64,000 nucleotides of DNA, taken from contig NZ_MWVI01000076.1 of NCBI RefSeq assembly GCF_002087295.1, positions 41,236 to 105,235 on the forward strand, written 5' to 3'. Positions 50,206-59,940 of this stretch are shown here, piece by piece. Position 1 is the first letter of the stretch. Every line of letters begins with the position of its first letter. The notes under the pieces are model-generated. The model did not search any database. It worked only from the letters and a program-made list of their open reading frames with translations, and was not told where the DNA came from. Both the position numbers and the translations under genes were made by a program. The DNA comes from Vreelandella lionensis (GTDB taxonomy: Bacteria; Pseudomonadota; Gammaproteobacteria; Pseudomonadales; Halomonadaceae).

Positions 50206-51377
50206 CTAAAACATTCTGAACGGATTCAACCCATTGGCCTGCTGCATCATCATACGCTTGGCAAACGGCACTCGCTCGGCCAAATGCAGGCTGAGATCGC
50301 CCAGTTGGCGCAGCGGTTTTGCGCCGGTGAACAGGTGGTGGAAGCTGTCGGTGGCCGCGATCATCGCTTGGTTGGCGAGGCGGCGCTGGCATTCGAAGCG
50401 GTGCAGGCTGATGTGGTCGCCGGGGTCGCGGCCTTTGATGATCAGCTCGGCCAGGGTGTCGGCGTCGTGTAGGCCGATGTTCAACCCTTGCCCGGCCAGC
50501 GGGTGCACTACGTGGGCGCATCGCCAATCAGCGCGAGGCGTTTGCCGATGTAGCGCTTGGCGTGCTGGCGCTTAATGGGGAAGCTGGCCCTCGCCACAAT
50601 ACGGGTGAGCTTGCCCAGGCGTTGGGGGAAGGTGGTTTCGATGGCGTGCTGGAGCGCGTTGTCGGAGAGCTGTTCGCGGGCTTTGGTGGCTTCATTGCTG
50701 TCGTACCACACCAGCGAGGCGCGCTGGCCGGGCAGCGGCAGCATGGCAATCGGCCCTTTAGGGGTAAAACACTGCCAGCTAACGTCCTGCTGGGGCAGCT
50801 CGGTCTCGACGTTAATGATCATCGCCCGCTGGTGGTAGTCGTGGCTGGTCACGCCAATGCCCGCCAGCTCGCGCAGCGTAGAGCGCGCGCCGTCGGCCCC
50901 CACAATCAGCCGGGCACTTAGGGTTTTGCCGTTATCCAGCTCTAGCATGCGGGCGGTGGTGGCCGCCATGGTGCTCAGCGGGGCACACTGGGTGTAGCAG
51001 GTCACGCTGGGCAGCTCTTCCAGGCGTTGCCACAGGGCGTACTGCAAAGCGCGGTTTTCGATAAAAATACCGAAGTCGTTCATGCCGCTCTCTTCGGCGG
51101 AGAACACGGAGTGGCCGGTGCCATCCTGATTCGCCACATCAATATGCCGGAACGGGCAGCAGCGCTCGCCGGGCAGTATCGCGCCGCTGGCTTTCACAAA
51201 CGCGAGTGACCGGGCGTTGAGCGATGAAATACGCAGGTCGTAGTCGCCGCTGGCGGGTTTCGGGGCGCTGCCGCGCTCGACGAGCCCCACGGAAATGCCC
51301 GCCTGGCCGAGCCTTGCCGCCAGGGCCGCGCCCACCATGCCGCCACCGACAATAATAATCTCGTGATCCCACTGCAT
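50206..51377 (-). CDS. UbiH/UbiF/VisC-family FAD-dependent hydroxylase (frameshifted)
   Basis: This FAD monooxygenase of the ubiquinone-hydroxylase family has the GxGxxG dinucleotide fold (HEIIIVGGGMVGAALAARLG), the GADGARSTLRELAGI motif and, after the break, VVHPLAGQGLNIGLHDADTL. The frame shifts near 50520, inside the GDAAHVVHPL motif, where a single base seems lost. The restored protein is about 391 residues. Which ubiquinone ring position it hydroxylates cannot be decided here. Its 3' end is the apparent insertion point of the neighbouring island. Confidence 0.92.
50217..50247. repeat. 3' end of the ubiH-like gene (direct repeat, right)
   Basis: This is the functional copy of the 31-bp sequence also present at 47621-47651. 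It encodes the C-terminal residues MQQANGLNPF of the ubiH-like protein. The 2.6 kb between the copies holds only the PcfJ-like and nuclease genes. Confidence 0.8.
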
Positions 51378-51473
51378 GAGAGGCTCCTTACTCCGCTATC
51401 GAGGGCACATTGCATGTGCTTATATTGTCATACAGTATCGTTGACTTGTCGCAGTATTGCCTAGGGTGATCCA

Positions 51474-52341
51474 TTGACGCAGGCCGTGGAAAGTACAGAA
51501 AAACGCGAGAGCAGCCAGGTGGCCGGGGAAGCGCTGGCCGCTTTCATCAAACGCCACCCCAAACTCTGGGTGATTACCGGGGCGGGGGTGAGTACCGACA
51601 GCGGGATTCCCGATTACCGCGATGCCGATGGCCAGTGGAAGCGCCCGCCGCCGGTGCAGCACGGTGATTTTATGAGCTCCTTCGCCGTACGCCAGCGCTA
51701 CTGGGCGCGGGCGCTGGTGGGCTTTAAAGCCATGCGCGAAGCCCAGGTGAGCGGGGCGCATCGGGTGCTGGCAGAGCTTGAGGCCATGGGGCATGTGGAG
51801 TTGCTGGTCACGCAAAACGTGGATCGCTTGCACCAGCGGGCGGGCTCAAAAAAGGTGATTGATCTTCACGGCAGGGCGGGACGTGGTGGCCTGTATGGCG
51901 TGCGGCTATCAAATGATGCGCCACGCCATGCACAGTGAAATGGCGCGCATGAACCCTGCCTTTGCCGCGCTGGATGCCCGCCACGCGCCGGATGGCGATG
52001 CGGATCTGGAAACCGATTTCTCCACCTTTAAAGTATTGGACTGCCCCCGCTGCCGAGGCATCCTCAAACCGCAGGTGGTCTACTACGGCGATGTGGTGCC
52101 CCCGGCGCGTCGGTTGGCGGCCCAAGCGGCGCTGCAGCAAGCTGATGCGGTGCTGGCAGTGGGGACGTCGTTGATGGTCTATTCCGGCTACCGCTTCTGC
52201 CGCGATGCCCACGCTATGGGCCTGCCCGTGGCATCGCTCTCGCTGGGTGTGACTCGCGCCGATGAGTTTTTGACTCACCAATGGCGCGCGCCGCTAACGC
52301 CGGTACTGGAACAGGCGGTGGCGTGCTTGAAGAGCGCTTAA
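51474..52341 (+). CDS. Sir2-family NAD-dependent deacylase (frameshifted)
   Basis: The sirtuin motifs are complete: WVITGAGVSTDSGIPDYRD, LLVTQNVDRLHQRAG, the catalytic His in VIDLHGRA, zinc cysteines in CMACG and CPRCRG, LKPQVVYYGDVVP and AVGTSLMVYSGYRF. It removes acetyl or other acyl groups from lysine using NAD. The frame breaks near 51877, right after LHG. The start is a TTG at 51474 preceded by AGGGTG. Restored length about 289. Its TAA overlaps the stop of the converging glycosylase gene. Confidence 0.93.
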
Positions 52342-52992
52342 CGCGCTTTCGACACCCCCGGGTTGCCCTCGCTCCATAACCGCCAGGGGGCGTCGCGGTC
52401 GGCGGGTTGGGCGTAATCGATGCCTACCCGTGGGCCGCTGGCAATCGCGCTGGGCGGCTCGCCAGAGGTAATCCACAGCCCGTTCGCTTGATCGCCGTTC
52501 TGCGTCATATCGTGGCCGTAGAGGGCGTTATCGATACGTAGCGCACGGGTAAGTTTGCCGGGGCCGTTGCTTAGATTACGCCCCGCAACGCTGCGCCCAT
52601 GCGCGCATGGCAGGCTCGCCGATCACCGGCTCTACCGCTCGAATCAATACCGCGCAGGGGTTGCCTTCCGGCTGGGTCACCACGTTCAGCAGCCAGTGCA
52701 TGCCGTACACCAAATAGACGTAGGCGTGGCCGGGCGGGCCAAACATCGCCTCGGTGCGTGGCGTTCTGCGCCGGTGGGCATGGCAGGCGGAATCCTCTGA
52801 GCCTCGGTAGGCCTCGGTTTCCACAATGCGCGCGGCCATTAGCTCACCATCGAGCTGGCGCACTAGCCAGCAGCCCAGCAGGTCTCGGGCGACTTCCAAC
52901 GTATCGCGGTTGTAGAAGGCCTGGGGCAGGGGCGTGAGCGCCTCTTGCTCTATCGGTAACTTAACAGGGGTTAACGTGTCTCTCTGCGGCAT
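52338..52992 (-). CDS. 3-methyladenine DNA glycosylase, AAG/MPG type (frameshifted)
   Basis: This base-excision enzyme for alkylated purines shows [18 protein letters not shown], the catalytic Glu in [18 protein letters not shown] and [16 protein letters not shown]. The frame breaks near 52590; the second half is [18 protein letters not shown] and [14 protein letters not shown], ending GVSKAR at TAA 52340-52338. The restored protein is about 218 residues, normal for the family. It converges on the sirtuin with overlapping stops. Confidence 0.93.
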
Positions 52993-53056
52993 GCTATCGC
53001 CAATTACTTGAGTAAGCTGCTAGGGTATTCTGCAGGCCTTTAATTGAAAAGCGGAG

Positions 53057-54541
53057 TTGCCCGTGCTGACCTTTGAACACCAGTTTGCCACGCTGCCAGA
53101 GCCCCTATGGGTGGCCTGCCAGCCTACGCCCGTGGCACAGCCCAGCCTGATCGCGTTTAACGATGCCCTGGCCGCGCAGCTAGGTATGCAAACCCGGCCC
53201 GACGACGCCACGCTGGCCCAGTGGTTCAGCGGTAACCAGCTGCCGCCGGGTGCCGAGCCTAAAGCGCTGGGCTACGCCGGGCACCAGTTCGGCAACTTCG
53301 TGCCGCAGCTAGGCGATGGCCGCGCGCTGCTGTTAGGCGAAGTGGTGGATCAGCAAGGAATACGCCGTGATGTGCAGCTAAAAGGCAGCGGCCGCACGCC
53401 GTTCTCTCGCGGTGGCGATGGCCGCTCTCCTCTGGGCCGGGTGCTGCGGGAATATCTGGTGAGTGAATTTATGGCCGCCGTGGGCGTGCCCACCACTCGC
53501 GCCTTGGCTGCCGTTGCCACCGGTGAGCGCGTGGTGCGTCAAATGGCCGAGCCGGGGGCCGTGCCGACCCGCGTGGCCAGCAGCCATATTCGCGTGGGCA
53601 CGTTCCAGTTTGCCGCCGTTCGCCGCGATGAAAGCGCGCTAAAAGCGCTGGCCGACCATGTGATTACCCGCCACTACCCAGAAGCGGCCAACGCTGAAGA
53701 CCCGTACCTTGCGCTGTTAGAAGCCGTTACCGCCCGCCAAGCGGCGCTGGTGGCGCGTTGGATGAGCTTGGGCTTTATTCACGGCGTGATGAACACCGAC
53801 AACTGCAGCATTGCCGGTGAAACCATCGATTACGGTCCCTGCGCGTTTATGGAACAGTTCGACCCGCAGAAGGTGTACAGCTCCATTGACCAGGGCAGGC
53901 GCTATGCTTTCAACAATCAGCCGGGCATTGCTCAATGGAACCTGGCCCGCTTTGCCGAAACCTTGCTGCCGCTCATGCGGGAAGAGGGCGATGCCGTGGT
54001 AGAGCAAGCCCCCGAGGTGCTGCGCGGCTTTACCCAGCGCTTTAGCGCCGAACAGCGCCGCCTGCACGCTAATAAGCTAGGCCTCGCTCCAGAAAGCGAT
54101 CACGCCGCGCCGCTGATGGAAGCGCTGGAAATCCAGATGCATCAAGGCCGCATGGATATGACCGCGACGTTCGACGCGCTAACGCACTATGCGCAAGCGC
54201 TGAGAAAGAACTCGTCAGCCCATTCCCAAAAAGAGGCGCTGCTAGCGCTGACCACTCAGCCCGATGGCCTGACCGCTTGGCTGGCTGAGTGGGAAAACGC
54301 CCAGCAAGCGAGCCAGCAGCGTGAGCGCCTGGAGGCCATGCGCCGCGCCAACCCGGTGGTGATTCCCCGCAACCACCGCATCCAAGAGGTCATCGATGCG
54401 GCGGTAGAAGGCGATGTCGAGCCCTTCCACACGCTGCTCGCGGCGGTCACACAGCCCTTTGATGAATCCGAAGAAGCGCGCCGCTTGGCCGCCCCGGCCA
54501 CGGAAAGCGAGCAGGTGTTGCGCACCTTTTGTGGTACGTGA
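53057..54541 (+). CDS. selO: Protein adenylyltransferase SelO (YdiU/UPF0061)
   Basis: SelO has a kinase fold that binds ATP upside down and AMPylates Ser/Thr/Tyr of target proteins, in bacteria often redox-linked. Blocks present are LGYAGHQFGNFVPQLGDGRA, QLKGSGRTPFSRGGDGRSPL, FMAAVGVPTTRALAAVATGE and GVMNTDNCSIAGETIDYGP (catalytic Asp region). The C-terminal cysteine is in RTFCGT. At 494 residues it is full length and intact. The start is TTG at 53057 or GTG at 53063. Confidence 0.94.
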   Translation: MPVLTFEHQFATLPEPLWVACQPTPVAQPSLIAFNDALAAQLGMQTRPDDATLAQWFSGNQLPPGAEPKALGYAGHQFGNFVPQLGDGRALLLGEVVDQQGIRRDVQLKGSGRTPFSRGGDGRSPLGRVLREYLVSEFMAAVGVPTTRALAAVATGERVVRQMAEPGAVPTRVASSHIRVGTFQFAAVRRDESALKALADHVITRHYPEAANAEDPYLALLEAVTARQAALVARWMSLGFIHGVMNTDNCSIAGETIDYGPCAFMEQFDPQKVYSSIDQGRRYAFNNQPGIAQWNLARFAETLLPLMREEGDAVVEQAPEVLRGFTQRFSAEQRRLHANKLGLAPESDHAAPLMEALEIQMHQGRMDMTATFDALTHYAQALRKNSSAHSQKEALLALTTQPDGLTAWLAEWENAQQASQQRERLEAMRRANPVVIPRNHRIQEVIDAAVEGDVEPFHTLLAAVTQPFDESEEARRLAAPATESEQVLRTFCGT

Positions 54542-54563
54542 ATGCTGCACACCCTGTGATAAA

Positions 54564-54579
54564 CTGTGCTTTTTTACAG
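54564..54579. promoter_or_regulatory. LexA (SOS) box upstream of dinB
   Basis: CTGT-N8-ACAG with the T-rich centre GCTTTTTT lies 25 bases before the dinB start. It matches the gammaproteobacterial LexA consensus arms exactly. Confidence 0.8.
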
Positions 54580-54604
54580 GTAAGGGTGGAGGCAAGGTCG
54601 GCCT

Positions 54605-55651
54605 GTGCGCAAAATTATCCACTGCGACTGTGACTGCTTCTATGCGGCGGTAGAGATGCGCGATAACCCCGCGTTAACCGATAACCCCATTGCCATTGGC
54701 GGCTGTGTGGAGCAGCGCGGGGTGGGCGCCACATGCAACTATCCGGCGCGTAAGTTCGGCATCCACTCCGCCATGCCCATGGCTCAGGCGCTCAAACGCT
54801 GCCCCCACCTCACGGTGATTCGTGGCGATATGGCGAAGTACAAAGATGTTGCCCGCAAAGTATTTGCTATCTACGGGGATGTCACCGAACTGATCGAGCC
54901 GCTCTCGCTGGATGAAGCATTTCTGGATGTCTCGGAGGTCACGCTCCACCACGGCAGCGCCACCCGTATGGCCGAAGCCATCCGCCATCGGGTGAAGCAG
55001 GAAGTGGGCATTACCGTCTCGGCGGGCGTGGCACGCAACAAGTTTCTCGCCAAGATTGCTAGTGACTGGCGCAAGCCCGATGGGCTGTTTGTCATTACGC
55101 CAGACGATATCGACGCCTTTGTGCAGCAGCTTCCGGTGAAAAAAATCCACGGGGTAGGGCCGCGCACCGCCGAAAAGCTGGCGGAGTTGGGCATTCAGAC
55201 CGGCGCGGACCTGCGCGCCCGGCCGCTTACCGAGCTGGTAGAGCGCTTTGGCCGCTTTGGCCATCGGCTGCATGAACTCAGCCACGGGCGCGATGAGCGC
55301 CCGGTTAAAACCCACCGCGAGCGCAAGTCGATCAGCACCGAGCTAACCTACTCCCAAGACCTACCCACCCTGGAAGCCTGCCGCCGCCAGCTCCCCGAGC
55401 TGATTAGCGATTTAGAGCGCCGCTACGCCCGCCTAGACCCGGCACCCGCCGTGCGCGGAGTAATGGTGAAGATCAAATTCAACGACTTCACACAAACCAC
55501 CGTCGAACACGCCGACCCCGCACCCAACTTGGAACAGTTCGAAACCTTGCTGAACGTGGGGTGGGCAAGGGGCGAGCGCCCCGTGCGTCTGTTGGGGGTG
55601 GGCTACCGCTTGGCGGAAGAGACCGCTGCCCAGCAGCTCTCGCTGTTTTAA
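54605..55651 (+). CDS. dinB: DNA polymerase IV
   Basis: Y-family translesion polymerase, 348 residues, intact. The catalytic acids are in HCDCDCFYAAVEMRD and EPLSLDEAFLDVSE; the helix-hairpin-helix is KKIHGVGPRTAEKLAELG, and the little-finger domain follows (about 240-340). The start is GTG at 54605. A LexA box just upstream fits SOS control. It lies downstream of selO with 63 bases between. Confidence 0.97.
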   Translation: MRKIIHCDCDCFYAAVEMRDNPALTDNPIAIGGCVEQRGVGATCNYPARKFGIHSAMPMAQALKRCPHLTVIRGDMAKYKDVARKVFAIYGDVTELIEPLSLDEAFLDVSEVTLHHGSATRMAEAIRHRVKQEVGITVSAGVARNKFLAKIASDWRKPDGLFVITPDDIDAFVQQLPVKKIHGVGPRTAEKLAELGIQTGADLRARPLTELVERFGRFGHRLHELSHGRDERPVKTHRERKSISTELTYSQDLPTLEACRRQLPELISDLERRYARLDPAPAVRGVMVKIKFNDFTQTTVEHADPAPNLEQFETLLNVGWARGERPVRLLGVGYRLAEETAAQQLSLF

Positions 55652-55755
55652 TTAGCCTGTTAACCCTTGGGTGGATTGACGGGTTTCAGTGCTCGCGTTA
55701 AAACAGACGTATGATAGATAGCGCTTCTTCCCGTTAGCCTAACTGCGAGCCTGCC

Positions 55756-56562
55756 ATGCCTGCCGATGCCACCCAACGCCCCCGCTTAGTGTTTGCCCAT
55801 GCCAACGGCTTTCCCGGTTTGAGCTACCGCAGCCTGTTAGACCCGCTGGCAGATTCGTTTGATTTACACCCGCTAGATAGGCTAGGCCACCACCCGGATT
55901 ACCCGGTGAATCACAACTGGGGCAACTTGGTAGAGGAGCTGCTTAGCTACCTCCCCGATACTGACGCGCCGTTGCTGGGCGTGGGGCATTCGCTGGGCGG
56001 CACGCTGATGGCCATGGCTGCGGATAAGCAGCCGGAGCGTTTTTGTGGCGTGATTATGCTAGACCCGCCGCTGATGCTGGGGCCAGATGCCTGGGCCATG
56101 AAAGCGGCCAAGCGTTTTGGGCTGATGGATCGCATTACGCCGGCGGGTAAAACCAAAGGGCGGCGCAGCGTGTGGCCCAGTCGGGAGGCGATGGCGAACT
56201 CGTTACGGCGGCGTGGTTTGTTTCGTGGCTTTACCCCTGAGGCGCTCAACGACTACATTGAAGCAGGCACGCGGCTTTTAGATGACGGTAGCGCCGAGCT
56301 GACCTTTGACCCGCGCATCGCGCTGGAGATTTTCCGCCACCTGCCGGATCACCTTTCCAACTTGCCGCAGCGCGTAGGCGTACCCATTCAACTGGTGGCG
56401 GGGCAGCAGTCGCACTTGATGACGCCTTCACGGCTCAAGCGCATCGCTCGTCGCGGGCTGCCGGTGAGTATGGTGCCCGGCACACACATGTTCCCGATGG
56501 AGCACCCGGAAGAGACGCGCACGGCGATACTGGCCGCGTGGCAGCAGTTTCAAACAGCGTAG
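55756..56562 (+). CDS. Alpha/beta hydrolase
   Basis: This intact 268-residue alpha/beta-fold hydrolase starts RPRLVFAHANGFPGLSYRS and has the nucleophile elbow LLGVGHSLGGTLMAMA. The likely acid lies in QLVAGQQSHLMTPSR and the His in VPGTHMFPMEHPEE. No signal peptide or membrane segment is seen. The substrate is unknown. Confidence 0.9.
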   Translation: MPADATQRPRLVFAHANGFPGLSYRSLLDPLADSFDLHPLDRLGHHPDYPVNHNWGNLVEELLSYLPDTDAPLLGVGHSLGGTLMAMAADKQPERFCGVIMLDPPLMLGPDAWAMKAAKRFGLMDRITPAGKTKGRRSVWPSREAMANSLRRRGLFRGFTPEALNDYIEAGTRLLDDGSAELTFDPRIALEIFRHLPDHLSNLPQRVGVPIQLVAGQQSHLMTPSRLKRIARRGLPVSMVPGTHMFPMEHPEETRTAILAAWQQFQTA

Positions 56563-56604
56563 CCTTAGAGGCGATGCAGCCATAGAGGCGATGAAGGAGA
56601 CGAT

Positions 56605-56854
56605 ATGTACCTTTCCGTCCAAGCTGAGCTACTACCCGCTGGCCGATGATTTCAAGCCAGTAGTCAAAGAGGTGGTCAAACGTTTAGAGGCCACCGGGCT
56701 GGAAGTTCACCCCAAGCGAATGAGCACCCAGGTATTTGGCGAGTTCGATGAGGTGATGGCGGCACTGAGCGAGGTGATGAAGTGGTCGTTCGAAACCCAC
56801 GGCAAAGCCGTGTTTACGGCTAACTTTTTAGAAGGTGACCGGCGGCCTCGGTAA
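56605..56854 (+). CDS. YkoF/thiamine-binding-like small protein (frameshifted)
   Basis: The product is about 83 residues: MYLSVQAE, then after a one-base break near 56620, SYYPLADDFKPVVKEVVKRL and QVFGEFDEVMAALSEVMKWS. This matches the YkoF/Hut-type thiamine or hydroxymethylpyrimidine-binding fold. An intact open frame from ATG 56591 also exists, but that ATG lies inside the Shine-Dalgarno AAGGAG and gives an unrelated first 11 residues. The ATG at 56605 with the repair is the better reading. Confidence 0.7.
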
Positions 56855-56889
56855 ATAACGCCATCGCGCGTGTGATGTGCTTTATCGCG

Positions 56890-58299
56890 CTAAAAAAGGC
56901 TCAATAATGTGCCCAGCGTTTCCATCCCCCGTTCGCTGCGCTGGGTCCAGGGGTGGCCATAGCTTAAGCGAATGCAGTGGCGAAACTGTTGGGTCGCGGA
57001 GAAAATGGGGCCTGGCGCGAGGCTAACGCCATGGTCGAGCGCTGTGCGAAATAGCTGCAGCGAATCCACGTGTTCGGGAAACTCCACCCAAAGGAAATAA
57101 CCGCCCGCAGGGCGCGTAATGCGCGTATGCGCTGGGAAGTAGCGATCTGCCGCCGCCAGCATACTGGTTTGTTGGGCTTCTAAGGCATGGCGCAGCTTGC
57201 GCAAATGGCGGTCGTAGCCTCCGTGTTGTAAGTAGTCAGCAATGGCGGCCTGGGCGGGTATTGAGGGGGAAATGGTGGTCATTAGTTTTAGCCGCGAGAT
57301 CTCTTGGGCATAACGGCCGCCCGCTACCCAGCCCACCCGATAGCCGGGTGCCAAGCACTTCGAGAAAGAGCTGCAGTGAATCACCAAGCCCTCATCATCA
57401 AAGGCCTTAACGGGAGCGGGCGGCGTTCTGCCAAAATAGAGCTCGGCATACACGTCATCCTCTAGCATGGGCACTTGGTGCTGCTTTAATAACTGGTAAA
57501 GCACCTGTTTGCGCTCGTTGCTTAGGCTGGCGCCGATGGGGTTCTGCAGGTGGCTCATAAACCAGCAGGCTTTGATGGGCAGCGTCGCTAATCGCTTTGC
57601 CAGCACGTCTAGGTCAACCCCTTCCCGCGGGTGAACCGGAATTTCCACCGCGCGCAGTTTGAGCCGCTCCAACACTTGTAGGCTGGCATAAAAAGCAGGT
57701 GACTCAACCGCGACCAGATCCCCTGGCTGAGTCACGCACTGTAGGGCTAGATTGAGCGCCTCCATTGCGCCATTGGTAATCACCAGTTCGTCCATCGGCA
57801 ACTGAATGCCACCCAGCATGTAGCGCAGAGCAATCTGCCGACACAGGTCGGTATGTCCGGTGGTCATAGCGGCCACCACCTGTTGGGGCGAAAGCGCCCG
57901 CAAGCCACGTGTCATGCTGATACTCAAGCGAGAGAGTGGAAACAGCTCTGGGCTAGGGAAAGCCGAGCCAAAGGGCACCGTTTGATCATCCTGCAGTGAG
58001 TCCAGCACCGAGAACACCAGCTCGCTGACCTGCACTTCCGCTGGGTCGGCGGGTTGTAGCGTGACGCGGGGTTCGTTGATCAAGCGCCGTGCGTGTTCAC
58101 GAACAAAGTAGCCCGAGCGCGCCCGAGCGCTGATAAGCCCCTGGTTTTCCAGTAAGTAGTACGCCTGAAACACTGTCGAGGGGCTAATGCCGTGATGGCG
58201 GCTCGCTTGGCGCACTGACGGAATGCGCTCGCCTGGGCCCAGTACGCCTTGGCGAATCAGCGTGGCTATTTCATCGGCAAACTGTTCATAGCGTTTCAT
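56890..58299 (-). CDS. MocR/PdxR-type GntR regulator with aminotransferase domain
   Basis: An N-terminal GntR winged HTH (YEQFADEIATLIRQGVLGPG, RQASRHHGISPSTVFQAYYL) is fused to a class I aminotransferase fold (about residues 100-465) with GAMEALNLALQCVTQPGD, LEDDVYAELYFG and the PLP lysine in CSSFSKCLAPGYRVGW. MocR regulators sense PLP or an amine-PLP adduct. The ATG at 58299 (MKRYEQFADE) is preferred to 58362 because the extra 21 residues are not family-like. It is divergent from ccoG, with palindromes in the gap. Confidence 0.92.
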   Translation of the reverse strand: MKRYEQFADEIATLIRQGVLGPGERIPSVRQASRHHGISPSTVFQAYYLLENQGLISARARSGYFVREHARRLINEPRVTLQPADPAEVQVSELVFSVLDSLQDDQTVPFGSAFPSPELFPLSRLSISMTRGLRALSPQQVVAAMTTGHTDLCRQIALRYMLGGIQLPMDELVITNGAMEALNLALQCVTQPGDLVAVESPAFYASLQVLERLKLRAVEIPVHPREGVDLDVLAKRLATLPIKACWFMSHLQNPIGASLSNERKQVLYQLLKQHQVPMLEDDVYAELYFGRTPPAPVKAFDDEGLVIHCSSFSKCLAPGYRVGWVAGGRYAQEISRLKLMTTISPSIPAQAAIADYLQHGGYDRHLRKLRHALEAQQTSMLAAADRYFPAHTRITRPAGGYFLWVEFPEHVDSLQLFRTALDHGVSLAPGPIFSATQQFRHCIRLSYGHPWTQRSERGMETLGTLLSLF

Positions 58300-58371
58300 G
58301 GCATAAACTCGCTGGTGCTTGGCGCGGGTGCTTAGTGGGATCAACAGAATCGATACTCTCAATCAAAAGCA

Positions 58372-58385
58372 TATCAAAACTGATA
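58372..58385. promoter_or_regulatory. Inverted repeat TATCA-N4-TGATA
   Basis: This perfect inverted repeat lies between the MocR gene and ccoG. It is a candidate binding site for the MocR regulator. Confidence 0.45.
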
Positions 58386-58397
58386 CGGCTTTTTTCT

Positions 58398-58418
58398 CTA
58401 AAACTGCATCTGTTTTAG
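58398..58418. promoter_or_regulatory. Palindrome CTAAAAC-N7-GTTTTAG
   Basis: A perfect 7-7-7 inverted repeat lies 13 bases after the previous one, in the divergent promoter region. It could be a second operator or an independent site. Confidence 0.45.
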
Positions 58419-58505
58419 TGGTTGGCTGGGTGAGCATAGTAGCGGTTCATTCGGTGACGCCCCTCGACCGTATAGATCGCCACTCCCTCTTTTCTGGATA
58501 TCGGT

Positions 58506-59936
58506 ATGACGCAACGCATTCCACTGCAAGACCTAACCAGCGATGCAGCCGTTGAACACCATTCGCCTCAGGCGAAAACTACGGGTCGCTCGCCATCCAC
58601 GTCTGGGCATATCTATGTGCGAGAGATACAGGGCTTTTTTCAGCGCATAAGGCGTTATTCCAACTGGCTGCTGATAGCGCTCTATGTGGGCTTGCCATGG
58701 CTTCAGTGGGGGGACCGCCCCATGGTGTGGTTTGACCTCTCTGCCCAGGAGTTTCATCTCTTTGCTGCGACGTTTTATCCCCAAGACTTTATTCTACTGA
58801 CCTGGATTTTGGTGCTGTGCGCGTTTGGTCTGTTTTTGATCACAGTGGCGGCGGGGCGAGGGTGGTGTGGCTATAGCTGCCCCCAAAGCGTATGGACGTT
58901 TCTGTTTATTTGGTTTGAGCACCGCCTGGACGGGCCAAGGCACCCGCGGATACGTCGCGACAACGCATCTAACACGCTGGGGTCGTTATGGCGAAAAGGC
59001 GCTAAACATACCGCTTGGCTACTGATTGCGTTGGTAACGGGCGTCACCTTCGTGGGATATTTTACGCCGGTGGGTGGGCTCGTAAGGGATCTATTCAGCT
59101 TAGAGGCGCACCCTTGGGCGCTTTTTTGGATCGGTTTTTTTACTCTGTTTACCTACCTGAACGCTGGCTGGTTGCGCCATCAGGTGTGCCTGCACATGTG
59201 CCCCTATGCACGCTTTCAGTCGGCCATGTTTGATAGCCATACGCTGATTGTTTCTTACGATCCCGCCCGTTGTGAGCCCCGTCGTGGTCATCGCAAAGAG
59301 GTCGCGGAAGCGGCTGCTGGGGACTGTATTGATTGCGAACTGTGCGTTCAGGTGTGCCCCACGGGGATCGATATTCGTGATGGCCTGCAGTATGAGTGTA
59401 TTGGCTGCGCGGCGTGTATCGATGCCTGCGATAGCGTGATGGCGCGTATCGATAAGCCGCTGGGCCTGATTCGCTACACCACCGAGCGCGCGCTAGAGGG
59501 CAAACCTACGCGGTTTTGGCGACCTCAGCTGTTGGCTTATACGGCGGCACTGCTTTCTATGGTGGTTTTGTTGATCGTTTTCTTGAACGCCCGAGTGCCT
59601 ATTGATGTAGAGGTCGCCCGAGATCGTCAGGCGCTGTTTGAAAGCACGGCCGAGGGGCGCATTATCAACTACTACACCGTGACGCTGCGCAATCAAGATA
59701 CGAAGGAGCACCAGTACGCGTTGTCCGCCACCGGCTTGCCCGGCCTGCGTTTACAAGGGGCTGACACATTCGTCTTGGCCGCTAATGAAACGAGGCAGTT
59801 ACGCGTGGCGCTCAATGCTGATGCGTCAGCGCTGACCCAGCCGAGCCACCCGGTGGTGCTGCACATTGTTGCGTTAGATGAGCCTTCGATCTCCTCTAAC
59901 ATCGAAACGCGGTTTTTGGGATCGACCCGTCAGTAA
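58506..59936 (+). CDS. ccoG: Cytochrome c oxidase accessory protein CcoG (FixG/RdxA)
   Basis: CcoG is a membrane ferredoxin-like protein that reduces copper for cbb3 oxidase assembly. It has several helices (LLIALYVGLPWLQW, FILLTWILVLCAFGLFLITV), GRGWCGYSCPQSVWTFLF, then two 4Fe-4S motifs (CIDCELCVQVCPTG and CIGCAACIDACDSVM), and a C-terminal periplasmic Ig-like domain (about 380-470). At 476 residues it is intact and full length. No ccoNOPQ is in the window, so it is separated from the oxidase genes, except perhaps the small membrane gene that follows. Confidence 0.95.
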   Translation: MTQRIPLQDLTSDAAVEHHSPQAKTTGRSPSTSGHIYVREIQGFFQRIRRYSNWLLIALYVGLPWLQWGDRPMVWFDLSAQEFHLFAATFYPQDFILLTWILVLCAFGLFLITVAAGRGWCGYSCPQSVWTFLFIWFEHRLDGPRHPRIRRDNASNTLGSLWRKGAKHTAWLLIALVTGVTFVGYFTPVGGLVRDLFSLEAHPWALFWIGFFTLFTYLNAGWLRHQVCLHMCPYARFQSAMFDSHTLIVSYDPARCEPRRGHRKEVAEAAAGDCIDCELCVQVCPTGIDIRDGLQYECIGCAACIDACDSVMARIDKPLGLIRYTTERALEGKPTRFWRPQLLAYTAALLSMVVLLIVFLNARVPIDVEVARDRQALFESTAEGRIINYYTVTLRNQDTKEHQYALSATGLPGLRLQGADTFVLAANETRQLRVALNADASALTQPSHPVVLHIVALDEPSISSNIETRFLGSTRQ

Positions 59937-59940
59937 GAGG

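Noticed and set aside
56591..56854. Intact frame from ATG 56591 for the thiamine-binding-like protein
   Set aside because: That ATG is within the ribosome binding site and yields an unrelated N-terminus; the ATG at 56605 with one repaired base gives the family-like start.
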